DNA of 64,000 nt from Herbaspirillum sp. WKF16 (GTDB taxonomy: Bacteria > Pseudomonadota > Gammaproteobacteria > Burkholderiales > Burkholderiaceae_D). The position numbers and the translations under genes were made by a program. Positions 17,798 through 26,482 of the stretch are shown here, piece after piece (the stretch's first letter is position 1; each line of letters opens with the position of its first letter). The stretch spans positions 2,790,001-2,854,000 of the forward strand of contig NZ_CP118632.1 of the NCBI RefSeq assembly GCF_028993615.1, written 5' to 3'. The notes beneath the pieces are model-generated. The model made no database searches and was not told the DNA's origin. It saw only the letters and a list, made by a program, of their open reading frames with translations.

Positions 17798-18594
17798 TCC
17801 GGATCCGTTCGCTCACCAAGCAATACGGCAGCAATGCCGTGCTGCGCGGCATCGACCTCGATGTCGCCGCCGGCGAGTTCCTGGTGGTGCTGGGCCCCTC
17901 GGGCGCCGGCAAATCGACCCTGCTGCGCTGTATCAACGGCCTGGTCGCACCGAGCTCCGGCGAGCTGGTGGCGGCCGGATTCGACGCCACCGACACGCGC
18001 AAGCAACGCGCCCTGCGCCGCAACGTGGCCATGATCTTCCAGCATCACAACGTGGTGCCGCGCCTGTCGGTGCTCAAGAACGTGCTGACCGGCCGGCTCG
18101 GCCAGGTGTCCACGCCGGCCTCGCTGCTGCAGCTGTTCTCGCGGCAGGACGTGGCGCTGGCGATGGATTGCCTGCGCCGCGTCGAGCTCGACCACAAGGC
18201 GCATGAACGCACCGACGCCCTCTCCGGCGGCCAGCGCCAGCGCGTGGGCATCGCCCGCGCCCTGGCCCAGCGGCCGCAGGTGATCCTGGCCGACGAGCCG
18301 GTAGCCAGCCTCGACCCCAAGACCTCGCGCCTGGTGCTGCACTACCTGCGCGCGGCCTGCCGCGAGCTGGGCATCACGGTGGTGTGCAACCTGCACCAGG
18401 TCGACTACGCCCGCGAGTTCGGCGACCGCATCGTGGGTCTCGCCGGCGGCAAGCTGGTGTTCGACGGCCGCGGCGACGAGCTGCGCGAGGCCCACCTCAA
18501 CCTGATCTACGCCGGCCTGGACCAGGTCCAGAACGCCGAAGCGCCGGCCGCGCGCATGCCGGCGCCGGAACTGGCCACGCAAGGAGCCCTGTGA
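17794..18594 (+). CDS. phnC: phosphonate ABC transporter ATP-binding protein
   Basis: 266 residues. Walker A LGPSGAGKSTLLRC, Q-loop IFQHHNVVPR, signature LSGGQRQRVGIARAL, Walker B VILADEPVASLDP and H-loop CNLHQVDYA are all intact. Starts within the phnD stop (4-base overlap) and its own stop shares one base with the phnE start, so the three are translationally coupled. PhnC-specific wording (NVLTGRLG) supports the assignment. Confidence 0.95.
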   Translation: MIRIRSLTKQYGSNAVLRGIDLDVAAGEFLVVLGPSGAGKSTLLRCINGLVAPSSGELVAAGFDATDTRKQRALRRNVAMIFQHHNVVPRLSVLKNVLTGRLGQVSTPASLLQLFSRQDVALAMDCLRRVELDHKAHERTDALSGGQRQRVGIARALAQRPQVILADEPVASLDPKTSRLVLHYLRAACRELGITVVCNLHQVDYAREFGDRIVGLAGGKLVFDGRGDELREAHLNLIYAGLDQVQNAEAPAARMPAPELATQGAL

Positions 18595-19442
18595 TGAACG
18601 CCCCGAACCAATCCAACGCCCATGGCAGCTACCACGACTACGTCTGGACCGGCCCGCGCCCGTTGAACCTGCGCGCCTGGCTGCTGTGCGTGGCGGCGGT
18701 CGCGCTGGCCGCCTTCGTGCTGGCCTGGAGCGCGCAAGGCACGCAGCTCTCGTGGGGCGAACTGGCCGACGGCCTGCCGCAGATCGGCGACTTCATCGCG
18801 CGCTCCTTCCCGCCCAACTGGAGCATCCTCGGCAGGCTGGTGACGCCGGCCGTCGAGACCGTGCAGATCGCCCTGTGGGGCACGCTGCTGGGCGTGCTCG
18901 GCGCCATTCCCGTGTCCTTCCTGGCGGCGCGCAACCTGAACCGCAACCGCGCCGTCTACCAGGCGGTGCGCCAGGCCCTGAACGTCACGCGCAGCATCAA
19001 CGAGCTGATCCTGGCGCTGGTGTTTGTCTCGGCGGTCGGCCTGGGGCCCTTCCCCGGCGTGCTGGCGCTGGCGCTGCACGGCGTGGGCATGGTCGGCAAG
19101 TTCTTCGCCGAGAGCATCGAGGAGATCGACGACGGCCCGCTGGAAGCGCTGCGCGCCACCGGCGCCCGGCCGCTGCAGGTGATCGCCTTCGGCGTGCTGC
19201 CGCAGGTGATCACCGCCTGGATCGCCACCGTGCTGTACCGCTTCGAGGTCAACCTGCGCCAGGCCACCGTGCTGGGCATGGTCGGCGCCGGCGGCCTCGG
19301 TTTCGAGCTGGTCAACAGCCTCAAGCTGTTCAAGTACCAGGACACCGCCACCTGCATCGTCGTCGTGACGCTGATGGTGGTGATCGCCGACGCCGTCTCC
19401 AGCCGCCTGCGCCAGTCCATCCAGGACGGCCGCGCGCACTGA
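18594..19442 (+). CDS. phnE: phosphonate ABC transporter permease
   Basis: 282 residues from the ATG at 18594 that overlaps the phnC TGA by one base. About six helices; the coupling EAA loop is EALRATGARPLQVIAFGVLP. RSINELILALVFVSAVGLGP and GVGMVGKFFAESIEEIDDGP are typical PhnE segments. Forms the inner-membrane channel with PhnC and PhnD. Confidence 0.94.
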   Translation: MNAPNQSNAHGSYHDYVWTGPRPLNLRAWLLCVAAVALAAFVLAWSAQGTQLSWGELADGLPQIGDFIARSFPPNWSILGRLVTPAVETVQIALWGTLLGVLGAIPVSFLAARNLNRNRAVYQAVRQALNVTRSINELILALVFVSAVGLGPFPGVLALALHGVGMVGKFFAESIEEIDDGPLEALRATGARPLQVIAFGVLPQVITAWIATVLYRFEVNLRQATVLGMVGAGGLGFELVNSLKLFKYQDTATCIVVVTLMVVIADAVSSRLRQSIQDGRAH

Positions 19443-19470
19443 ACCCGTAACTTTTTCAAGAAACAAGCCC

Positions 19471-20556
19471 ATGTGGAATTTTCACAATCCGGTCGCCGTG
19501 CACGCCGGCGCCGGCAGCCTGGAACGCCTTCCCGCCCTGCTGGCCGGCCGCCGCGCGCTGCTGGTCACCTTCCCCGAAGCGCGCGCGCTGGGATTGGAGC
19601 AATACCTGGCCAACCTGCTCGGCGCGCAGCTGGCCGGCATCGAGAACGCGGTCCGGCCCAACCCCGACGTCAGCTGGCTGTCGGCCATGTATGAACGCGT
19701 GTGGACGCAGCACCGCGAGGTCGAGTGCGTGGTCGCCTTCGGCGGCGGCAGCGTGATCGACTGCGCCAAGGCCATGCTGGCCCCCACGCCCTCGGGCCGC
19801 TTCGACGAGCTGCTGGCGCACCTGCGCGACGGCGCGCCGCTGGACGGCGCCGGCGCCAAGGCGCTGGTCGCCATCCCCACCACCGCCGGCACCGGCAGCG
19901 AAGTCACGCCCTGGGCCACCATCTGGGATGCCGCCGCCGGCAGCAAGTATTCGCTGCACCGCCCCTGGACCTGGCCCGAGGCCGCCATCGTCGACGCCAA
20001 GCTGATGCTCTCGCTGCCGCCCGGCGTCACGCTGGCCAGCGGCCTGGACGCGCTGTCGCATGCGCTGGAGGCGATCTGGAACGTCAACCGCAATCCGGTC
20101 TCGTCCAACCTGGCGGCCTGCGCCGCGCGCGAGATCATCGCCACGCTGCCGCCGCTCATGCGCAAGCCCAACGACGTCGCCCTGCGCGAACGCATGGCGG
20201 TGGCCGCGCTGCAGGCCGGCCTGGCCTTCTCCAACACCAAGACCGCGCTGGCGCATTCGCTCTCCTACGACATCACGCTGCACCACGGCGTGGCGCACGG
20301 CATCGCCTGCTCCTTCTCGCTGCCGCATGTGATGCGCCTGGCCTTCGGCCGCGACGCCGCCGTCGACGCCCTGCTGCTGCAGATCTTCGGCGCCGCCGAC
20401 AAGGACGGTGCCGTCGCCCGCCTGTCCGGCTTCCTGGAAGACCTCGGCGTCTCCACCGACCCCGCCCGCTACGGCATCGCCGACGCCTGGGACGCGCTGG
20501 TGCAGCGCGCCCTGCAAGGCCCGCGCGGACGCAACTTCATCGCCGCCGCGCACTGA
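19471..20556 (+). CDS. phosphonate-associated iron-containing alcohol dehydrogenase
   Basis: 361 residues. NAD-binding GGGSVIDCAKAM, and the metal ligands of group III alcohol dehydrogenases: D in PPGVTLASGLDALSHALEA plus its His, then HSLSYDITLHHGVAHGIACS. This is the subfamily found in phosphonate operons. It probably interconverts 2-hydroxyethylphosphonate and phosphonoacetaldehyde; the direction is not shown. In this operon it would feed phosphonoacetaldehyde to PhnX. No phnW transaminase gene is present beside it. Confidence 0.85.
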   Translation: MWNFHNPVAVHAGAGSLERLPALLAGRRALLVTFPEARALGLEQYLANLLGAQLAGIENAVRPNPDVSWLSAMYERVWTQHREVECVVAFGGGSVIDCAKAMLAPTPSGRFDELLAHLRDGAPLDGAGAKALVAIPTTAGTGSEVTPWATIWDAAAGSKYSLHRPWTWPEAAIVDAKLMLSLPPGVTLASGLDALSHALEAIWNVNRNPVSSNLAACAAREIIATLPPLMRKPNDVALRERMAVAALQAGLAFSNTKTALAHSLSYDITLHHGVAHGIACSFSLPHVMRLAFGRDAAVDALLLQIFGAADKDGAVARLSGFLEDLGVSTDPARYGIADAWDALVQRALQGPRGRNFIAAAH

Positions 20557-20592
20557 CTCCCCCGACTCCGCCCCATGAACAAGGAACCCCAC

Positions 20593-21417
20593 ATGTCCGC
20601 CATCCGCCCCGCCATCGCCCTGCAAGCCGTGATCTTCGACTGGGCCGGCACCCTGGTCGACTTCGGCTCGCTGGCGCCGACCCAGATCTTCGTCGACGCC
20701 TTCAAGAGCTTCGACATCGCCATCACGCTGGAACAGGCGCGCGGCCCGATGGGCCTGTCCAAGTGGCAGCACATCCGCACGCTGCTGGACGACGCGTCGA
20801 TCGCCGCGCAATGGCAGCGCCACACCGGCCGCGCGCCGACCGACCAGGACGTCGACGCCATCTACGCGCGCTTCATGCCGATGCAGATCGCCAAGGTCGG
20901 CGAGTACTCGCAGCCGATCCCCGGCGCCGCCGACATGCTGGCGCAGCTGCGCGCGCGCGGCCTGAAGGTGGGCTCCTGCTCGGGTTATCCGCGCGTGGTG
21001 CTGGACGTGCTGCTGCCGCTGGCCGCGCGCGACGGCATCGCCCCCGATCATGTGGTGGCCGGCGACGAACTGGCCGCCGGCGGCCGTCCCGGCCCGTTCA
21101 TGGCGCTGGCCAATGTGCTGGCGCTGAAGATCGGCGACGTGGCCGGCTGCGTCAAGGTGGACGACACCGTGCCGGGCATCGAGGAAGGCATCCGCGCCGG
21201 CATGTGGAGCGTAGGCGTGACGCTCTCAGGCAACGAGGTCGGCCAGACGCCGGCGCAACTGGCGGCGCTGGCGCCGGCCGAGGCGGCGGCGCTGAAGGCC
21301 CGCGCCGAAGAGCGGCTGCGCGCGGCGGGTGCGCATTACGTGATCGATTCGGTGGCGGACTTGCCGGGCGTGCTGGCGCAGATCGAGAAGCGACTGGCGG
21401 CGGGCGGGCGCCCGTAA
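20593..21417 (+). CDS. phnX: phosphonoacetaldehyde hydrolase (phosphonatase)
   Basis: 274 residues from the ATG at 20593, which has AAGGA seven bases upstream; the ATG at 20575 lacks one. HAD-superfamily enzyme that splits phosphonoacetaldehyde into acetaldehyde and phosphate. Nucleophile Asp in AVIFDWAGTLVDFGS; Schiff-base Lys in GPMGLSKWQHIR; VKVDDTVPGIEEGIRAG is the metal-binding Asp loop. Last gene of the phn operon, 36 bases after the alcohol dehydrogenase. Confidence 0.96.
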   Translation: MSAIRPAIALQAVIFDWAGTLVDFGSLAPTQIFVDAFKSFDIAITLEQARGPMGLSKWQHIRTLLDDASIAAQWQRHTGRAPTDQDVDAIYARFMPMQIAKVGEYSQPIPGAADMLAQLRARGLKVGSCSGYPRVVLDVLLPLAARDGIAPDHVVAGDELAAGGRPGPFMALANVLALKIGDVAGCVKVDDTVPGIEEGIRAGMWSVGVTLSGNEVGQTPAQLAALAPAEAAALKARAEERLRAAGAHYVIDSVADLPGVLAQIEKRLAAGGRP

Positions 21418-21425
21418 AGCCACCT

Positions 21426-21602
21426 CCGTCATCCCGGCGCAGGCCGGGATCCAGTGGCGTTCCTGGTGACGCAACGTCCACGGAACGACACTGGGTTCCT
21501 GCTTTCGCAGGAACGACAAGCTGGAAGTTGCAAACACCTCCGTGGGCTCAAACACCCCACTCCCTGTCGTCCCGGCGCAGGCCGGGACCCAGCGTCGTTC
21601 GT
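21426..21602. repeat. cluster of three REP-like palindromes
   Basis: Three imperfect palindromic units: around 21427-21462 (CCCGGCGCAGGCCGGGATCC core), 21484-21519 (TTCCTGCTTTCGCAGGAA core, opposite orientation) and 21564-21602 (CCCGGCGCAGGCCGGGACCC core). They share the flank wording CGTC...CCAGTG/CCAGCG. Related copies lie at 48767-48860 and 61258-61352. Typical of chromosomal REP/BIME elements in the 3' flank of operons. Confidence 0.8.
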
Positions 21603-21636
21603 CGCACTCCTGCAACCGCTGAACAGCGCCGGCTTC

Positions 21637-21642
21637 TATAAT
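21637..21642 (+). promoter_or_regulatory. candidate -10 element of the TauE/SafE gene
   Basis: Perfect TATAAT 30 bases before the GTG start at 21672; no convincing -35. The leader would be about 22 bases and lacks a Shine-Dalgarno sequence. Confidence 0.4.
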
Positions 21643-21671
21643 TCCCCCACCACCAACCACAACAACACCCC

Positions 21672-22403
21672 GTGGCAGCCTACCTCTTCGTCCTCGCCGT
21701 CGGCCTGCTGACCGGCATGATCAGCGGCGTCATCGGCACCGGCTCTTCCATCATGCTGCTGCCGGTGCTGGTCTACAACTTCGGGCCCAAGCGGGCCGTG
21801 CCCATCATGGCCGTGGCGGCGGTGATGGCGAACCTGTCGCGCGTGATGGCGTGGTGGCGGGCGGTCGACTGGCGCGCCTTCGCCGCCTATTCCGTCACCG
21901 GCGTGCCGGCCGCCATCCTCGGCGCGCGCACGCTGCTGCGCCTGCCTGCTCACTGGATCGACATCGGCCTGGGCGTGTTCTTCCTCGCGATGGTGCCGGT
22001 GCGGCACTGGCTCAAGCGGCGCAATGTCACGCTGAAGCTGTGGCAACTCTCCCTGTGCGGCGCCGTCATCGGCTACCTCACCGGCATCGTGCTCTCCACC
22101 GGCCCGCTGAGCGTGCCCGCCTTCACCTCCTATGGCCTGGCCAAGGGCGCGTTCCTGTCCACCGAGGCGGCCAGTTCGCTGGCGCTGTACGTGAGCAAGG
22201 TGCTGACCTTCCGCGAGCTCGGCGCGATGCCGCTGGATGTCTTCCTGCAAGGAGTGCTGGTGGGATCGTCGCTGATGGCCGGCACCTTCGCCGGCCGCGC
22301 CTTCGTCATGAAGATGAGCGAGCGCCACCACCAGCGCCTGCTGGATGCGCTGCTGGTGGCCTCGGGACTGTCGCTGCTATGGGCGGCGATACACGGCGCC
22401 TGA
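21672..22403 (+). CDS. TauE/SafE-family membrane transporter
   Basis: 243 residues from a GTG start. About eight hydrophobic helices; the two repeat halves start GLLTGMISGVIGTGSSIMLL and GAVIGYLTGIVLSTGPLSVP, the family's signature. Members export sulfite, sulfoacetate or similar organosulfur anions, but substrates vary widely. No sulfur-metabolism gene is adjacent, so the substrate is open. No SD is visible before the GTG. Confidence 0.85.
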   Translation: MAAYLFVLAVGLLTGMISGVIGTGSSIMLLPVLVYNFGPKRAVPIMAVAAVMANLSRVMAWWRAVDWRAFAAYSVTGVPAAILGARTLLRLPAHWIDIGLGVFFLAMVPVRHWLKRRNVTLKLWQLSLCGAVIGYLTGIVLSTGPLSVPAFTSYGLAKGAFLSTEAASSLALYVSKVLTFRELGAMPLDVFLQGVLVGSSLMAGTFAGRAFVMKMSERHHQRLLDALLVASGLSLLWAAIHGA

Positions 22404-24833
22404 TCAGGCCGCCGCCTTCCTCGCGCGCGCCGGACGGCTTGGCGCTTTCTTCGCCACGGCTTTCTTCACTACCGTTTTCTTCGCTGGCGGCTTGACCGCG
22501 GCCTTGGCTGGCGCCGCCTTGCGCGCCGGCGCCTTCACCGGCTTGGCCGCGGCGCTCTTCCTGGCCGGCAGGCGGATCTCGTCGGGCTGCTCGCCGATGG
22601 CGCTGGTGAGCTTGCGCGCCAGCGCGATCACCTTGTCCGGATCCACGCCCAGCGTGCCGATCAGGAATTCGATGATCTCCGAACGCGGGTTGGCCAGCGT
22701 CGGCTCGATCATCATCACCGCCGCCGCCAGCGCCAGCGCGCGTTCGCGGGTGGCGGTGTCGGGCAGCATGCGTTCCAGCGCATTGAGCGCCTCCACCGGC
22801 GCCACCGCGGTGATGCGCGCCTGGTCCTTCAGCAGCTGCACCCAATTGGTCTGCGGCGAGACGCTGGCGTGCATGTTGGGCAACTGCGCCAGCAAGCGCG
22901 CCAGGCGCAGGCTGCGGCGCTCGAAGGCGCCGATGGAGACCATGCCGGCGATCACGATGCGACACACCGCCTCGGCAAAGCCGCCCTGCCCGATGTCCTG
23001 CAGCACGGTATCGCGATAGGCGCCAAGGTCGGCCAGCGCGCGGCGATGCGCCACCTCGGCGTCGGGCTCGCGCGGCGGCAGCCAGGCGCCCAGGCCGTTG
23101 GGGCCGAACAGTTGGCGCGTGGTCTTCACGGTGCGGGCGTCGCGCTGGTCGCGGAAGGCGTTGAGCTCGTCGGTGATGCGCTGGGCCATCTTGCGCTCGA
23201 ATTGCTTGAGCGGATGGTCCTCGGCCAGCTGCACCCGCTTGGCGCGCGCCTCGGCCGCCTGCTGGCGGATGAAGGCGGCGGCCGGATGGGTGTCGGAGAA
23301 CAGCTGGCGCTGCATGCGCAGCGGATTGAATTTCATCAGCGCGCCGGCGGTGGCCGGCGTGGAGGCCATGCGCACCCAGGGGCGCAGCCAGGTCTTGTAG
23401 AACTGCGAATTGATCTCCGACCACTGGCTGATGGTGGAGAACACCTGCTCCTCCTCGCGCCCCTCCGGATTGATCTTGCGGATGTCGTCCATGGTGCGGT
23501 GCTCGTAGTGCACCGTGTAGTCGCCCGGTTCCAGCTCGTCCCAGCGCTGCGCCTGCAGGCCGTCCTTGCGCTCCAGCTTCATCTCGTAGAGGCCGGGCGG
23601 CAGGCTCTCGATCACGTCCAGGGAGCTCACCAGCTGGTCGTGCTCCTTCAGCGCCACCGAGCCGCCTACGAAGATGCCGAGGTGGCCCACGCTCTCATGC
23701 AGCACGTAGATGATGGTGCGGCCGGCGGCGGCGATGGCCCGCTCGTCGCCCCAGGTGTCGACGATCCAGTTCAGCGCCTGTGGCGGCGGCGTGATGTTGT
23801 CGCCCCAGGAGGCGAACACCACGATGGGCGCGGTGATGTCGCGCAGGTTCACCGCGCGGCCCTTGACCATCAGCTCGCCGCGCGCCAGCTTGTTGCCCAC
23901 GAACAGGTTCTCGGTGATCGACTCGATCTCGGCGCCGGTCATGCGGAAGAAGCCGCCCCACCAGCGCTCGAACTCCAGGAAGCGCGGGCCTTCGGTATCG
24001 ACCGCCGACCACAGGCTGTAGTACTTGTTCCACAGGGTGTTGGCGGGATTGAGCTTCTCGAAGTTCTCCACCAGGTAGGCGCCGTCGAAACGGTCGGCGC
24101 CGAGGTCGGCCGCCAGCGAGGCCAGCCAGGTGCCGCCCAGCGTGGCGCCGCTGTAGCGCATCGGGTTCAGGGTCGAGCTGCCGGCCCAGTACGAGGCCGG
24201 CGCGCCGACCATCATCAGCGGGCCGAACAGCTCGGGCCGAACCGCGTCCAGCGTCATCATGGCCCAGCCGGCCTGGCAGTTGCCGATCACCACCGGCTTG
24301 GCCTTGCATTGCGGATGGCGGCGGATCACCTCTTCCAGGAAGCTGGCCTCGGCGTCCATCACCGAGGTCAGCGTCTGGCCGTCTTCCGGCTCCGGGCGGA
24401 AGGTGACGAAATACACCGTGTGGCCGGCCTTCATCGCCATGCCCACCTCGGAATCGAACTTGAAGCCGCCGATGCCGGGGCCGTGGCCGGCGCGCGGATC
24501 GACCACCACCACCGGCCGCGCCTGCGCATCGACCGGCAAGCCGGGCGGCGGCTGCAGCCGCAGCAGCGCATAGTTGCAGGGTTGCGGCAGGTCGTGGCCG
24601 TCGACCACCAGTTCATGCCCGAACTTGAGCAGCGGCGGCGTGCCCTGCTCCAGGTGCTCCAGGTAGGCGTTGCCGCGATCCAACAAGGTGTCCAGGAACA
24701 GGAAGGTCCGCTGCAGGGAATCGGTCAGGTAGGCGTTGACGTCGCCCCAGCCGGCGGTGTCGGTTGCTGCGGCTGTTGCGGTTGCGGTGGCGCGGTCGGT
24801 TGCGGGTTCGACGGGTTTCTTGCGGCTTGCCAT
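22404..24833 (-). CDS. DUF3141 PhaC-like alpha/beta hydrolase with basic Ala/Lys/Pro tail
   Basis: 809 residues from the ATG at 24833 (SD GGGAGGGAG). The N-terminal half (about 60-400) is an alpha/beta hydrolase with a polyhydroxyalkanoate-synthase-like box, VVIGNCQAGWAMM, giving a Cys nucleophile. A likely catalytic Asp is in VFASWGDNITPP and a His in HESVGHLGIFVGG. The last ~70 residues are Lys/Ala/Pro repeats (AAPAKAAVKPPAKK) like histone H1 or the tail of PhaF-type phasins, which can bind DNA. The reaction is unknown. No phaA, phaB or phaR gene is nearby. Confidence 0.85.
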   Translation of the reverse strand: MASRKKPVEPATDRATATATAAATDTAGWGDVNAYLTDSLQRTFLFLDTLLDRGNAYLEHLEQGTPPLLKFGHELVVDGHDLPQPCNYALLRLQPPPGLPVDAQARPVVVVDPRAGHGPGIGGFKFDSEVGMAMKAGHTVYFVTFRPEPEDGQTLTSVMDAEASFLEEVIRRHPQCKAKPVVIGNCQAGWAMMTLDAVRPELFGPLMMVGAPASYWAGSSTLNPMRYSGATLGGTWLASLAADLGADRFDGAYLVENFEKLNPANTLWNKYYSLWSAVDTEGPRFLEFERWWGGFFRMTGAEIESITENLFVGNKLARGELMVKGRAVNLRDITAPIVVFASWGDNITPPPQALNWIVDTWGDERAIAAAGRTIIYVLHESVGHLGIFVGGSVALKEHDQLVSSLDVIESLPPGLYEMKLERKDGLQAQRWDELEPGDYTVHYEHRTMDDIRKINPEGREEEQVFSTISQWSEINSQFYKTWLRPWVRMASTPATAGALMKFNPLRMQRQLFSDTHPAAAFIRQQAAEARAKRVQLAEDHPLKQFERKMAQRITDELNAFRDQRDARTVKTTRQLFGPNGLGAWLPPREPDAEVAHRRALADLGAYRDTVLQDIGQGGFAEAVCRIVIAGMVSIGAFERRSLRLARLLAQLPNMHASVSPQTNWVQLLKDQARITAVAPVEALNALERMLPDTATRERALALAAAVMMIEPTLANPRSEIIEFLIGTLGVDPDKVIALARKLTSAIGEQPDEIRLPARKSAAAKPVKAPARKAAPAKAAVKPPAKKTVVKKAVAKKAPSRPARARKAAA

Positions 24834-24963
24834 GTACTCCCTCCCAGGGTGTTGGTCGACTCCATCATACGGAGAAAGGGAGCGGCAAATCGTTCGATCT
24901 CTGCGACAATGGAACCGCATTTCCCGGTATTGACCGTAAAACAATTACATGGAGGAAATCTTG

Positions 24964-25836
24964 ATGGAGCTCAAAAGCCTGGTCGACCAGCCCGGCAAGT
25001 TGCCCACTGTTCCCAAGGTAGTCCAGCAACTGATTGCCAGCTTCAATTCCGAAGACGTCTCCTCCGCCGACATCGCGCGCCAGCTGGCGGCCGATCCGGC
25101 GCTCTCGGCCAAGCTCCTGCGGCTGGCCAACTCCGCCTTCTTCCACGTCTCGCGCACCGTCGGCACGGTCGACGACGCGCTGCGCATGCTGGGCTTCGTC
25201 ATGGTGCGCAACCTGGTGCTGGGCAACGGCATGGTGGCCGCCTTCAAGAATACAAAGGGCATGGACCTGCCGCAGTTCTGGCGGCACAACCTCTACACAG
25301 CGGTGGCCGCGCGCTGGCTGGCGATGCACGCCGGCAACCATGGCGACGACAACGGCGACGCCGTCTTCACCGTCGGCATGATGCACGGTATCGGCCAGCT
25401 GCAGCTGCACGCGGTCGCCGCGGCCGAGGCGGCGCCGCTGGACAAGCAGGTCAACGTGCTCGACGCGTCCCGCGCCGGGAAAGAAAAGGAACACTGGGGC
25501 TTCCACTACGCCGACGTCTCCGCCGAACTGGCGCGCATCTGGAACTTCCCCGAACCGCTGGCCGCCGCCCTGCGCGACGTTCCCGATCCGCTGGCCTCGG
25601 GCAAGCTCGACCGCGCCGCCGGCTGGGTGCATCTGGGCGCATGGATCGCCCGCGTGGAAGTGCTCAAGCTGGACGATGAGGCCGCGCGCGCCTGCTATCC
25701 GGCGCAGGTGGCCAAGAAGCTGGGCGTCGATCCGGCCTGGGCGCCGGTGATGGTGAAGCATGCGCAGGACAAGGCCGGGCTGGCGATGCCGGCGCTCAAG
25801 GAACTCTCGGCCGGCCTGGACGCGATGCTGGAATAA
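24964..25836 (+). CDS. HDOD domain protein
   Basis: 290 residues from the ATG at 24964, seven bases after GGAGGA; an ATG at 24949 lies before that SD. HDOD core: LPTVPKVVQQLIASFNSED, then LAADPALSAKLLRLANSAFF and GTVDDALRMLGFVMVRNLV. HDOD proteins lack the catalytic HD residues of the related HD-GYP enzymes and act in signalling, often near cyclic-di-GMP or chemotaxis systems. No partner is visible nearby. Confidence 0.9.
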   Translation: MELKSLVDQPGKLPTVPKVVQQLIASFNSEDVSSADIARQLAADPALSAKLLRLANSAFFHVSRTVGTVDDALRMLGFVMVRNLVLGNGMVAAFKNTKGMDLPQFWRHNLYTAVAARWLAMHAGNHGDDNGDAVFTVGMMHGIGQLQLHAVAAAEAAPLDKQVNVLDASRAGKEKEHWGFHYADVSAELARIWNFPEPLAAALRDVPDPLASGKLDRAAGWVHLGAWIARVEVLKLDDEAARACYPAQVAKKLGVDPAWAPVMVKHAQDKAGLAMPALKELSAGLDAMLE

Positions 25837-25846
25837 GGAGGCCGCC

Positions 25847-26077
25847 GTGGACACGATGCTGGGACTGTTCGGCGGCCTGCTGCGCTGGCTGGCCTTCCAG
25901 GGCGTGTTCTACGCCATTGGCAACGCCGTCCTCAAGCTGCTGACGCTGGGCCGCTACCCGCGCGCGCGGCACCTGCGCGAGAACGCGCGCCAGGGCTTCT
26001 CCGAGCTCGAGCTGGTGGCGATCTTCGGCCTGCTGTGCACGGTCGGGCTGGCGGTTCTGTTGAACCGCCTCGCCTGA
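25847..26077 (+). CDS. small membrane protein
   Basis: 76 residues from the GTG at 25847, six bases after the AAGGAG that overlaps the HDOD stop. Two hydrophobic stretches (residues ~5-30 and ~55-75) flank a basic loop RYPRARHLRENARQGF. No family was recognised. Translationally linked to the HDOD gene by spacing. Confidence 0.6.
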   Translation: MDTMLGLFGGLLRWLAFQGVFYAIGNAVLKLLTLGRYPRARHLRENARQGFSELELVAIFGLLCTVGLAVLLNRLA

Positions 26078-26102
26078 CACCTTCCCTTTTAACTCTCCCG
26101 GC

Positions 26103-26399
26103 TCAAGTCGCGCAGATGCTGCAGCTGTGCCCCTTGCAGTTGTGCAGCACGCTGCTGCGCGCGGCGCCCGCGTGCGCGCCGGGGCCGGCCGCGCCCTGTC
26201 CCGCCAGTTGCTGGGCGCCGTTGCGCGGCCGCCAGCGCTCCCTCACCTCCACTCCCACGCGCCCGCCCGAGAGCATCGGCGCGGCCGCAGTCTGCTGCCG
26301 GCAATAGGGACAGGCGAGCTCGCCGCCCAGCGCCTGCATGCTGAGCAATTTCTCGAAGATGCCTTCGCAATGGCTGCAGCGGATATCGTATAGCGGCAT
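26103..26399 (-). CDS. fmdB: FmdB-type zinc ribbon protein
   Basis: 98 residues. MPLYDIRCSHCEGIFEKL and ELACPYCRQQ give the two CxxC knuckles of the FmdB zinc ribbon. A second Cys/His group ends the protein (HNCKGHSCSICAT). FmdB was first described as a putative regulator in the Methylophilus formamidase cluster. Here it follows fmdA by 83 bases, last gene of the amide operon. Confidence 0.88.
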   Translation of the reverse strand: MPLYDIRCSHCEGIFEKLLSMQALGGELACPYCRQQTAAAPMLSGGRVGVEVRERWRPRNGAQQLAGQGAAGPGAHAGAARSSVLHNCKGHSCSICAT

Positions 26400-26482
26400 G
26401 TCTGCTCCGATCTGGCAATGAATCCCGATGATGTGACCGATGCGGCGGCCAATGCCCCGGCCGCCGCCTTCCCGCGCCCGCG

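Noticed and set aside
19701..21641. Plus-strand open frame of 646 codons across the alcohol dehydrogenase and phnX
   Set aside because: Arg/Ala-rich shadow in a wrong frame; both real genes have intact active-site motifs in their own frames.
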